A stretch of 6,444 bases of DNA. Source: Clostridiales bacterium (lineage in GTDB: Bacteria; Bacillota; Clostridia; Lachnospirales; Anaerotignaceae). The DNA is taken from contig JAJQDF010000252.1 in NCBI GenBank assembly GCA_021202325.1, positions 1 through 6,444 on the forward strand, in the 5' to 3' direction. A model generated the notes under the pieces. It had not been told where the DNA came from, did no database searches, and saw nothing but the letters and a program-made list of their open reading frames with translations. A program made the translations under genes and the position numbers. Positions 1-5,639 of this stretch are shown here, piece after piece (the stretch's first letter is position 1; each line of letters opens with the position of its first letter).

Positions 1-57
1 AAGTTTTTCAACTCCTACAAGTGCATACACGTAAAACTGTGGGTTTGCTGCGGTTTT

Positions 58-71
58 TAAATATATATTTA
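58..71. repeat. Perfect 14-nt AT palindrome at the break in the reading frame
   Basis: TAAATATATATTTA equals its own reverse complement. It contains the in-frame TAA (58-60) that closes the coding frame of the repeat protein just upstream of sequence that still reads as good protein. Its position makes it a candidate join or slippage point. It could equally be chance AT-rich sequence. Confidence 0.4.
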
Positions 72-897
72 CGCCGAAATAATAAGCGAAACCAAGGCCG
101 AGAAGCTTTTCACAAGCGATGACTATGAGGATGAAACATTCTATGCCGTATGTACAATAAATAACCTCAATAAGGCCGAAAAGATTGAGATTTACCGTGC
201 TACATATTCAAGCGGAACCCTTGTTTCAATATCTTCATCTGAGATTACGATGGAATCAAGCTTCGGCATGGAGCTGGAATATGAGCTGGATGACGACTGC
301 GAGTTCACTCTGAACGGTTCGGATTCCACATACAGAGCTATAAGAAATGCCCTTGACGATTCGGATATTATCGTTACACTGGAATTTGATGACGACAATA
401 TAGTCACAAGCGTAACTGCCCAGGCAAAAACCGTAAAGGGAATACTCAAGGGCGCCGACGACAAGAGAATAATAATTGTTGACGATGATGGAGGCAGAAT
501 GTCATTTGGCCTTGACAGGAACATGGAATGCGAGTTCGACGGTGATGAGGTAACATATTCCAAGTTTAAATCCCTCTATAAGGATGCGGAAAGCGCCGTA
601 GTGGCAGAGGTCGAGATTGACGATGACGGAAATGTAATAAGCGTAGCTGCCCAGTCAAGCTCAGACTCAGAAGGAACTGTTGTCAGCATTTCAAGCAGTT
701 CGGTTGTTTTTGAAGACATAGCAGGAATCGAGCATGAATACAAAATTGAGCCGGCCATGGTAGGCTATCTCAACGGAGAAAAGCTGGGTTCAGTCGCCAA
801 GGTTCTGGAATATGCCAAAGCGGACGGAGCAACCATAAAGGTTACGTTCAGCAGCAGAGGCTATGTCAACAGAATATATGTTACATTGGATGATTAA
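61..897 (+). CDS. Acidic repeat protein, C-terminal part (surface or S-layer-type; 5' end unresolved)
   Basis: The frame is open from 61 to the TAA at 895-897. The first ATG is at 250, but coding-quality sequence clearly begins upstream of it. The protein is rich in Asp, Glu and Ser and consists of three degenerate repeats of 71-80 residues (211-423, 424-654, 655-894). Each repeat runs roughly: Gly and hydrophobic strand, D/G turn, aromatic-Leu strand, C/N-G-(S/T) turn, helix-like segment, and V-x-F/I-D-D-x-x-V-x-S-V strand ending in AQ. Repeat 1 starts near residue S211-G214, ahead of the ATG, so translation from 250 would cut that repeat in half. No GTG or TTG lies in frame between 61 and 250, and an in-frame TAA sits at 58-60. 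The gene is therefore probably truncated, frameshifted or joined wrongly near 58-71. Similar acidic repeats occur C-terminally in SLH-domain surface proteins of Lachnospiraceae (family knowledge, not tested). No signal peptide or anchor is visible in this part. It lies 11 nt ahead of the radical SAM gene. Confidence 0.7.
   Translation: MYIYAEIISETKAEKLFTSDDYEDETFYAVCTINNLNKAEKIEIYRATYSSGTLVSISSSEITMESSFGMELEYELDDDCEFTLNGSDSTYRAIRNALDDSDIIVTLEFDDDNIVTSVTAQAKTVKGILKGADDKRIIIVDDDGGRMSFGLDRNMECEFDGDEVTYSKFKSLYKDAESAVVAEVEIDDDGNVISVAAQSSSDSEGTVVSISSSSVVFEDIAGIEHEYKIEPAMVGYLNGEKLGSVAKVLEYAKADGATIKVTFSSRGYVNRIYVTLDD
211..894 (+). repeat. Three tandem protein-level repeats of 71-80 residues
   Basis: The units are 211-423, 424-654 and 655-894. 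Units 1 and 3 align best at their starts (SGTLVSISSS versus EGTVVSISSS). Units 1 and 2 align best at their ends (FDDDNIVTSVTAQ versus IDDDGNVISVAAQ). All three share a Gly-containing turn near the middle (LNGS, FDGD, LNGE). The DNA itself is diverged, so this is an old domain duplication and not a recent tandem repeat. Each unit is predicted to be mostly beta-strand, by inference from the alternating hydrophobic pattern. Confidence 0.7.
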
Positions 898-901
898 GGA
901 G
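896..901 (+). promoter_or_regulatory. Ribosome binding site fixing the GTG start of the radical SAM gene
   Basis: AAGGAG overlaps the TAA of the preceding gene and lies 7 nt before the GTG at 909. The spacing is ideal. No ATG competes nearby, so the GTG start is well supported and the two genes are probably translationally coupled. Confidence 0.75.
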
Positions 902-908
902 TGAGTTT

Positions 909-1781
909 GTGAGATACGAAGGAGCAGTGTACAGACCGCCCAGTGAGGCGGGAAGCCTTATTATACAGATGACAATTGGATGCGCCAGAAATACATGCCG
1001 TTTCTGCTGCATGTATAAGGCCAAAAGCTTCAGGATTCGTCCGCTTAACGATGTAGTCGAGGACCTGCAGATGGCCAGGGCATATTATAAGGATTATTTG
1101 GTTAAGAGGATTTTCCTGGCAGACGGCGATGCACTTATATGCAAAACCGAAGATCTTCTCTATGTAATGGGAGAGGCAAAGAAGCTTTTCCCCGAAAACG
1201 AGAGAATAACAATGTACGGCGCACCGAGGGATGTGCTGTTAAAGAGCAATGAGGATTTGGTTAAGCTTAGAGAGGCCGGCCTTGAAATGGTATATATCGG
1301 AGCGGAGTCCGGCGACGACGAGGTTTTGGAGTTTGTCCAGAAGAACGCCACCCATGCAGAGATAGTTGAGGCTGCCCATAAGCTTAAGGCTGCCGGAATA
1401 AAGGTTTCAGTAACGCTTATTTCAGGCCTTGGCGGAAAGAAATATTTTGAGAACCATGCAGTTAATTCGGCAAAGCTTATAAGCGAAATGAATCCGGAGT
1501 ACGCCGCCATATTGACATTAATACTTGAGAGCGGCGCACCGATGTATGATGATTTAAATGCCGGAAAATTCAGCTATCTGACACCGCAGGAGGTTGCCGA
1601 GGAAATGAAGCTTTTCCTTCAGAATGTGGATTCTGAGGGAACGGTTTTCAGGTCGAACCATGCCTCCAACTATATTTCGCTGGCAGGAACGCTGAACAGG
1701 GATAAGGAGGCCATGCTTAAGCAGATTGAGCAGGCCGAAAAGAGGAACGTATATAAGCCGGAGTATTACAGAGGTCTGTAA
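909..1781 (+). CDS. Radical SAM protein of unknown substrate
   Basis: This is a 290-residue radical SAM enzyme. Such enzymes use a [4Fe-4S] cluster to cleave S-adenosylmethionine and start radical chemistry. The cluster cysteines are C25, C30 and C33 in GCARNTCRFC, a CX4CX2C spacing rather than the textbook CX3CX2C, followed by MYK. Further visible elements are FLADGDAL (69-76), YGAPRDVL (103-110), the SAM-site-like IGAESGDDEVL (130-140), and a SNHASNY segment (249-255) near the C-terminus followed by a GTLNRDK motif. No B12-binding domain precedes the core, and no extra cysteine-rich SPASM-type domain follows it. The length fits a stand-alone TIM-barrel core. This group resembles short COG1032-like clostridial proteins whose reaction is, to my knowledge, not established. 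It starts with GTG 11 nt after the repeat-protein gene and ends 15 nt before a membrane-protein gene, so all three are probably co-transcribed. The family call is secure; the function is unknown. Confidence 0.88.
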   Translation: MRYEGAVYRPPSEAGSLIIQMTIGCARNTCRFCCMYKAKSFRIRPLNDVVEDLQMARAYYKDYLVKRIFLADGDALICKTEDLLYVMGEAKKLFPENERITMYGAPRDVLLKSNEDLVKLREAGLEMVYIGAESGDDEVLEFVQKNATHAEIVEAAHKLKAAGIKVSVTLISGLGGKKYFENHAVNSAKLISEMNPEYAAILTLILESGAPMYDDLNAGKFSYLTPQEVAEEMKLFLQNVDSEGTVFRSNHASNYISLAGTLNRDKEAMLKQIEQAEKRNVYKPEYYRGL

Positions 1782-1796
1782 GAGAGGGTAAGGGAA

Positions 1797-2579
1797 ATGA
1801 CGTATATTGGCTATTTGTCCGCCATAATAATATTTGTCTGCGTGTGGGCTATGTTCGCCACAGGAAGAAAAAGCTGGCTGGCACCGGTTGTTTGGGCAGC
1901 GCTGATGTTTGCTATGAGCATTGGCGCCAAACGGGGACTGGCGGTAAACGGCCTTTGTCTTTGCATTGCCTTTTTTGAGACGTTTCTGAGCATCAGGGCG
2001 CTTTACGGGGTTATAATATGGAACCAGAGCTTCAGAGAGAAGGGCGTTATTCTGCCGACGGTAATTTATCTAATAACGGCTGTACTTGTGGGCTATTGCC
2101 TTGTGCAGAGCCAAAAGGCGGGCTATATTCCCAACGTTATGAATATCGGCGGAGAAAACGGAGCGCTGAGAAATATTATTAATGCAGTCATAGTCCTTGC
2201 AATATCATTCCCGGCGGCATATATAGGAATACTGCGGTTTGAGAAGTTTTTCTCCAACGAAACGGAGCTGACGCTTTTGGACTGCAAGTTTTATACCAGT
2301 GCGCTAATCGGAGGCACAGCATTCAAGGGCTACTATATGTACGGCATAAATAACGGTGTGAAATATTATTTCCGAATAACAAAGAGAACCTATTTTATGC
2401 TGAGGCTTGAGGATCGCCTTGTGCTTAAAATGCGCAAGGACCTGAGGGGCAATCTGTTTGCCGTAAAAAATCCCTGCCCGAAAAATCTGGAAAACGTAGC
2501 TCGCCGTGACATAAGGATGGCTAAGAACATTGCTGCCTCTGCCGTTGTGTATGCGGTGCTGATGGTAATTATTCTGTAA
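1797..2579 (+). CDS. Orphan multi-pass membrane protein with basic C-terminal region
   Basis: I do not recognise a family. The 260-residue product has hydrophobic segments at about 4-21, 27-43, 48-66, 85-103 and 127-147, then a polar, strongly basic stretch of about 90 residues (about 150-243), and a last hydrophobic segment at 244-260. The polar part contains many aromatic and Lys/Arg residues (YYFRITKRTYFMLR, LRGNLFAVKNPCPKNL) and is probably cytoplasmic by the positive-inside rule. No transporter, kinase or protease motif is visible. A purine-rich ribosome binding stretch (AGAGAGG, 1781-1787) sits 9 nt before the ATG. The gene follows the radical SAM gene by 15 nt and precedes a strong hairpin, so it is the last gene of this transcription unit. 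A partnership with the radical SAM protein is only suggested by position. Confidence 0.75.
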   Translation: MTYIGYLSAIIIFVCVWAMFATGRKSWLAPVVWAALMFAMSIGAKRGLAVNGLCLCIAFFETFLSIRALYGVIIWNQSFREKGVILPTVIYLITAVLVGYCLVQSQKAGYIPNVMNIGGENGALRNIINAVIVLAISFPAAYIGILRFEKFFSNETELTLLDCKFYTSALIGGTAFKGYYMYGINNGVKYYFRITKRTYFMLRLEDRLVLKMRKDLRGNLFAVKNPCPKNLENVARRDIRMAKNIAASAVVYAVLMVIIL

Positions 2580-2602
2580 ATAGATATTAGATATATGATT
2601 AA

Positions 2603-2643
2603 AAGAGCCGTAAGTCTTATTTTAAGATTTGCGGCTCTTATTT
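2603..2643 (+). terminator. Intrinsic terminator after the membrane-protein gene
   Basis: A 17-bp stem (2603-2619 with 2623-2639) includes two G-U wobbles and closes on a TTT loop. It is followed by ATTT at 2640-2643, a short and imperfect U-run. It lies 23 nt after the stop codon. On the opposite strand the same hairpin is followed by TTTT, but no minus-strand gene lies nearby to use it. Confidence 0.75.
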
Positions 2644-2691
2644 GCATGGCAGATAGTATTTAAAAATCGACTTTTTATACTTTTTTCGACA

Positions 2692-2711
2692 TTATTCGGC
2701 ATAACGAATAA
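2692..2711. promoter_or_regulatory. Operator-like inverted repeat ahead of the SpoIID-family gene
   Basis: TTATTCG-N6-CGAATAA has perfect 7-nt arms with a 6-nt spacer. It ends 4 nt before a TATAAT box and covers the place where a -35 element would lie. This is the geometry of a repressor site. The bound regulator is unknown, and AT-rich sequence makes short dyads fairly common. Confidence 0.4.
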
Positions 2712-2721
2712 AAAATATAAT
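2692..2721 (+). promoter_or_regulatory. Candidate promoter for the SpoIID-family gene
   Basis: A consensus TATAAT lies at 2716-2721, 70 nt before the ATG. The best -35 at 17-18 nt spacing is weak (TTATTC, 2692-2697), which would fit an activated or repressed promoter. The surrounding 2644-2760 stretch is very AT-rich and has no reading frame worth calling. Sporulation genes of this kind are often read by sigma-E, for which I see no good match at a usable distance. Confidence 0.4.
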
Positions 2722-2790
2722 CCATAAAAGATATATGAAACCAAAATAGCCGGCAATCTTTGTGCATAGACTTAACTAGGAGGGTATGCC

Positions 2791-3756
2791 ATGAATACGG
2801 CGGTAAAAACAATCAGAAAATATATTGTAATATCCCAGCTATATGTTCTTGTCTGCATTGTGGCGGTGCCGATGGCAGTTTCCAAGGTGTATAGCCGAAG
2901 CAGGGCTTTGCCGGGCGAAACAGCGGAAACCGAAACTGAGGAAAAATATGTTTCGGCGGCTTCCTATACTGTCGGCGGCATGGATATTGAAGAATACATA
3001 GTCGGTGTTGTTGCCGCCGAAATGCCGGCATCGTTCCCTGAGGAGGCGCTGAAAGCGCAAGCGGTAGCCAGCCGTACATATGCGGTCAGAGCCATAGACA
3101 ATGCCGAGGATGAGCTGAATCCCGACGACATAGGACAGGCATATATTACTGTGGATGAAATGAAGGACAACTGGGGAGAAAACTTCGATTCCTGCTATGC
3201 CAAAATATGCGCCGCAGTGGATGGCACCGCCGGAGAAGTCATAGAATACGAGGGCGAGCCCATACTGGCGGTGTTTCATTCCACCAGTGCCGGAACAACG
3301 GAGACTGCCGGCAACATATGGAACTACGACCTGCCCTATTTGGAAAGCACAGAAAGCGAAGGGGATACTCTTGCGCCGGGCTACGAAAGTGTTAAGGTAA
3401 TATCAGAGGCCGATATTATATCGCTTATAAAAGACAAATATCCGGAATTTGAGGCGGATGAGGCTACGCTTTTTGATTCCATACAGATTAATGAGAGAAG
3501 CGCTGCCGGGTATATTACTGCCATGACGGTCGGCAATATGGATTTCACCGGCAAAGAGATTAGGGAGGCATTGGGGCTTAGAAGCAGTAACTTTACCGTT
3601 GCGGAAAGCGAAGACGGCATAGCATTTACTACAAAGGGCTATGGCCATGGTGCCGGCATGAGCCAATACGGCGCAAAATACATGGCGGAGCAGGGCTCGG
3701 ACTATAGGGAGATACTGGAGCATTACTATACCAATATAACAATTGAAAAACTGTGA
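2791..3756 (+). CDS. spoIID: SpoIID/LytB-domain peptidoglycan lytic transglycosylase
   Basis: The 321-residue product is a membrane-anchored SpoIID-family protein. SpoIID cleaves glycan strands of peptidoglycan and, with SpoIIP and SpoIIM, drives engulfment of the forespore. An N-terminal membrane anchor lies at about 11-30, followed by a Glu-rich linker (40-52). The core signature is EYIVGVVAAEMP (68-79), with E77 aligning with the catalytic Glu, then EALKAQAVASRTYA (85-98). Further family blocks are FHSTSAGTTE (162-171) and the C-terminal GYGHGAGMSQYGA (283-295). Length is close to the 343 residues of B. subtilis SpoIID. The cysteines that bind zinc in some clostridial homologues are absent from the segment before QAY (109-118, LNPDDIGQAY). 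A strong AGGAGG (2778-2783) lies 7 nt before the ATG. The gene stands alone, without spoIIM, spoIIP or spoIIQ neighbours, so it could be a vegetative LytB-like paralogue; the size and anchor favour SpoIID itself. Confidence 0.85.
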   Translation: MNTAVKTIRKYIVISQLYVLVCIVAVPMAVSKVYSRSRALPGETAETETEEKYVSAASYTVGGMDIEEYIVGVVAAEMPASFPEEALKAQAVASRTYAVRAIDNAEDELNPDDIGQAYITVDEMKDNWGENFDSCYAKICAAVDGTAGEVIEYEGEPILAVFHSTSAGTTETAGNIWNYDLPYLESTESEGDTLAPGYESVKVISEADIISLIKDKYPEFEADEATLFDSIQINERSAAGYITAMTVGNMDFTGKEIREALGLRSSNFTVAESEDGIAFTTKGYGHGAGMSQYGAKYMAEQGSDYREILEHYYTNITIEKL

Positions 3757-3769
3757 ACTGAAGAAATGG

Positions 3770-3797
3770 TTAGTGATTAGTGATTAGTGGTTAGTGA
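3770..3797 (+). repeat. Four tandem heptamers (TTAGTGA/G)
   Basis: Four consecutive 7-nt units are present: TTAGTGA, TTAGTGA, TTAGTGG and TTAGTGA, one with a single substitution. They begin 13 nt after the SpoIID-family stop codon and end 7 nt before the palindrome at 3805. They are noncoding. They resemble short tandemly repeated repetitive sequences known from intergenic DNA in several bacterial groups. Confidence 0.8.
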
Positions 3798-3804
3798 GAA
3801 TAGG

Positions 3805-3838
3805 GCGCTAAACAAATGTACGGACATTTGTTTAGCGC
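3805..3838. repeat. Perfect palindrome with 15-bp arms between convergent genes
   Basis: The arms at 3805-3819 and 3824-3838 are exact reverse complements, with the 4-nt loop ACGG. The hairpin sits between the convergent spoIID-family and thiE genes, where a shared terminator is expected. Neither strand has a U-run after the stem (AAACATGG on the plus strand, CCTATTCT on the minus strand), so it is not a standard intrinsic terminator. It could block RNA decay, act as a Rho-independent-like pause, or be a mobile repeat. No other hairpin with a U-tract is visible in 3757-3890. Confidence 0.65.
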
Positions 3839-3890
3839 AAACATGGTAAAGCATTTCACACACTTTTGTTATTTTATCTGATATTAAGCC

Positions 3891-4592
3891 TTACTTGCTG
3901 TACTTTCTCCATACATCGGCAAGCTTTTTGGCCTCACCGGCAGGATCATCGGCACCGGCAATTGCGGAAACTACAAAGAATCCGTCAACGCCGGTTTCGG
4001 CAAGCTGGGGAATGTCGTCTATTGTGACTCCGCCGCCGACAACTACAGGAATGGGGCTGAGTTTTGCAAGCTCTTTGAGCTCCTCGAAGCTTCGTGTAAG
4101 TATGGTTCCGTCAATATCCTGGCCGCAGTTGGGTTTTGTTACGGACGGATGGAGGGGACCTGCGCCGAAATAGTCAACCTTGCTTACATCGGCTGTCTTT
4201 ATGTATTCAAACAATTCGTGGGCTCTGGCAGAGAGGCCGACAATTGAATCCTCGCCGAGATATTTTCTGCAGACATCCACGGGGATGTCGGTCTGGCCTA
4301 CATGTATGCCGTCAACCTTTATGCCCAGCTTTCTTGCGGCAAGGACAACATCTAGACGGTCGTCAACCAAAAGGGCAATTTTGTCGGATTTTCTGGCTTT
4401 AGCGATTATGTCTGCGCTTTCACGGCAAAGGCCTATCATTTCCAGTGCCGAAGCCTCCTTGGAGCGAATCTGTATGCAAGTGAAGCCTGCATCCACAACG
4501 GCCTGTATCATTTGTGAAACCGGGCGTCCCTTTGTATTTTCGGGGCCAACGACGAAATATGCGGATATATCAAGATTTTTTCTGTTATACAT
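3891..4592 (-). CDS. thiE: Thiamine-phosphate synthase
   Basis: The 233-residue TIM-barrel enzyme couples hydroxyethylthiazole phosphate with HMP pyrophosphate, giving thiamine phosphate and PPi. Motifs match B. subtilis ThiE in order: IQIRSKE (40-46; Q41, R43 and K45 contact the pyrophosphate), LLVDDRLDV (74-82; D78 as a Mg ligand), GIHVGQTD (95-102; D102 as the second Mg ligand), GLSAR (119-123), DYFGAGPLHPSVTK (140-153), and VVVGGGVTIDD followed by GVDGFFVVSAI (183-211). One deviation is D77 where B. subtilis and E. coli have Asn in the FIND motif. The length is usual, with a slightly long N-terminus. The ATG is preceded by GGAGG (complement of 4601-4605) at 8-nt spacing. It is the second gene of the thiM-thiE operon, 15 nt after thiM, and so falls under the TPP riboswitch. 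Convergent with the SpoIID-family gene. Confidence 0.96.
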   Translation of the reverse strand: MYNRKNLDISAYFVVGPENTKGRPVSQMIQAVVDAGFTCIQIRSKEASALEMIGLCRESADIIAKARKSDKIALLVDDRLDVVLAARKLGIKVDGIHVGQTDIPVDVCRKYLGEDSIVGLSARAHELFEYIKTADVSKVDYFGAGPLHPSVTKPNCGQDIDGTILTRSFEELKELAKLSPIPVVVGGGVTIDDIPQLAETGVDGFFVVSAIAGADDPAGEAKKLADVWRKYSK

Positions 4593-4607
4593 AGTCTTCG
4601 CCTCCGA

Positions 4608-5444
4608 TTATGCCTTTTCTATATCCATGGGATTGTCGGCTATATCCTCAGCTGTGGCAAGATAGAGCTCGTCAATGAACTGAACATAGAAGCTGCCGGA
4701 AGCGTTTACCTTGCTTTCAGCCCTTGCACCGGCAAGATTGTATACGTTGGATGCAGTAAGTGCGGCGATAAAAGGCGATGAAGCTGTCAGATAAACAGCC
4801 GCAACTCCGCCAAGGGAACATCCGCAGCCGGTAACTCTTTCCATGAAATGGGAGCCGCCTTTAGAATATACTACTGTTTCTCCGTCTGTAATAAGGTCGG
4901 TCTTTCCGGAAACGGCAACAGCGCCGCCTGTGTATTTTGCAAGGGCGATGGCGGCATTCCTTGCGGCAGTAACCGTATCTGTGGAGTCAACACCTCTTAC
5001 ATTGGAGCTGTCCGAGCCGCCGTCAAGCTCCCAAAGTCCGGCAAGGGCGATAACCTCCGAGGCGTTTCCTCTTATTACAGAGGGCTTGTATTCCTTAAAC
5101 TGGCTGAGAAGCTTTGTGCGGAGCTCGCCGATACCTATGGCAACGGGATCCAGTACCCAGGGCTTGCCGGCATCATGGAGTGCCTTTGCTGTGCGGGGCA
5201 GAGTTTCCTCGTATATGGGCATAAGTGTTCCGACATTTATATATGTGGCGCCGCCGGCGTTAGCCAAAAATTCCCCTTCGTCCGGCAGATATACCATGGC
5301 GGCCGAGCCTCCGACTGCCAGCTGAGCGTTGGCCACAAAGTTGATAGTTACTGTGTTTGTGATAGATCCGGCCATAGGATTTGTTTCCTTAACCTTGTTT
5401 ACGGCCTCTATTATCTCTTTTCTGATTTCTTCCTTGCTGTACAT
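4608..5444 (-). CDS. thiM: Hydroxyethylthiazole kinase
   Basis: The 278-residue ribokinase-fold enzyme phosphorylates salvaged 4-methyl-5-(2-hydroxyethyl)thiazole with ATP, feeding ThiE. Visible signatures are SITNTVTINFVANAQLAVGGSAAM (in part 27-50, thiazole pocket), LDPVAIG (98-104), VIRGNASEV (123-131), GVDST (151-155), AVSGKTDLITDG (177-188) and VTGCGCSLGG (204-213). C209 of TGCGC aligns with the active-site region Cys of B. subtilis ThiK (TGTGC motif). Length matches the family (about 270). AGGAGG (complement of 5453-5458) lies 8 nt before the ATG. It is the first gene of the operon and directly follows a TPP riboswitch leader. No thiD, thiC or thiazole-synthesis gene is present here, so this locus is a salvage module; HMP-PP must come from enzymes encoded elsewhere. 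Confidence 0.97.
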   Translation of the reverse strand: MYSKEEIRKEIIEAVNKVKETNPMAGSITNTVTINFVANAQLAVGGSAAMVYLPDEGEFLANAGGATYINVGTLMPIYEETLPRTAKALHDAGKPWVLDPVAIGIGELRTKLLSQFKEYKPSVIRGNASEVIALAGLWELDGGSDSSNVRGVDSTDTVTAARNAAIALAKYTGGAVAVSGKTDLITDGETVVYSKGGSHFMERVTGCGCSLGGVAAVYLTASSPFIAALTASNVYNLAGARAESKVNASGSFYVQFIDELYLATAEDIADNPMDIEKA

Positions 5445-5482
5445 TTTTATTTCCTCCTTTTGGTCTGATGTGGAAGACGGGC

Positions 5483-5516
5483 AAAAAGAAAGGCGCCTGC
5501 CATTTGGTAAGCACCT
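5483..5516 (-). terminator. Intrinsic terminator of the TPP riboswitch expression platform
   Basis: Read on the minus strand, AGGTGC (5516-5511) pairs with GCGCCT (5496-5491), including one G-U pair, and is followed by the T-rich TTCTTTTT. The loop can pair further (CC-AAAT-GG). A 5-nt stretch TGCTT at the edge of the first arm (5513-5509) is complementary to AAGCA in the 3' strand of aptamer stem P1 (5535-5531), which offers a plausible antiterminator when TPP is absent. Folding was done by eye. Confidence 0.65.
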
Positions 5517-5528
5517 GTATTTGCTGAA

Positions 5529-5623
5529 ATTGCTTCCCTACGACAGTATTAACTGACAGGTTCAAAGGGTCAGGTTTTAACCTTCTCAACCGTAGGGCCT
5601 AAGCCGTCGGTTCCCCCGCAAAC
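5529..5623 (-). ncRNA. TPP riboswitch (THI element) aptamer
   Basis: The minus strand shows the THI-box blocks in the right order: a GGGGG run (5617-5613), stem P3 formed by AACCG and CGGTT, then TTGAGA (consensus CTGAGA) in the pyrimidine-binding arm, ACCCTTTGAACCTG, CAGTTAATACTG (P5-type loop), and the closing CGTAGGGAAGCAA. TTGC before the G-run pairs with the final GCAA to form P1. A small AGGT-TAAA-ACCT hairpin fills the variable region after TTGAGA. TPP binding should stabilise P1, free the downstream terminator and stop transcription before thiM and thiE. Boundaries are good to a few bases. Confidence 0.96.
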
Positions 5624-5639
5624 TTATTCAATTGAAATT

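Noticed and set aside
1..207. Open minus-strand frame with protein-like sequence at its start
   Set aside because: It has no start codon or ribosome binding site and is antisense to the repeat-protein coding sequence for most of its length. Kept only as a hint about the join at 58-71.
2744..2772. Possible sigma-E promoter (AATAG near 2745, CATAGACT at 2765-2772) for the SpoIID-family gene
   Set aside because: The start point would fall inside the Shine-Dalgarno at 2778-2783, leaving no usable ribosome binding site.
2839..3279. Long minus-strand frame of 146 codons within the SpoIID-family gene
   Set aside because: The plus-strand frame has clear family motifs through the whole overlap; the antisense frame is a shadow with cysteine- and arginine-rich, non-protein-like composition.
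3805..3838. Calling the perfect palindrome a bidirectional intrinsic terminator
   Set aside because: No T-run follows the stem on either strand, so the standard definition is not met; listed as a repeat instead.
5464..5479. Small GTCT-N8-AGAC hairpin just before the thiM Shine-Dalgarno
   Set aside because: Only 4-bp arms; expected by chance and not needed to explain the riboswitch.
5389..5589. 66-codon minus-strand frame overlapping the riboswitch leader and thiM start
   Set aside because: It lies across the aptamer and terminator, lacks a ribosome binding site and ends within thiM; it is a chance frame.
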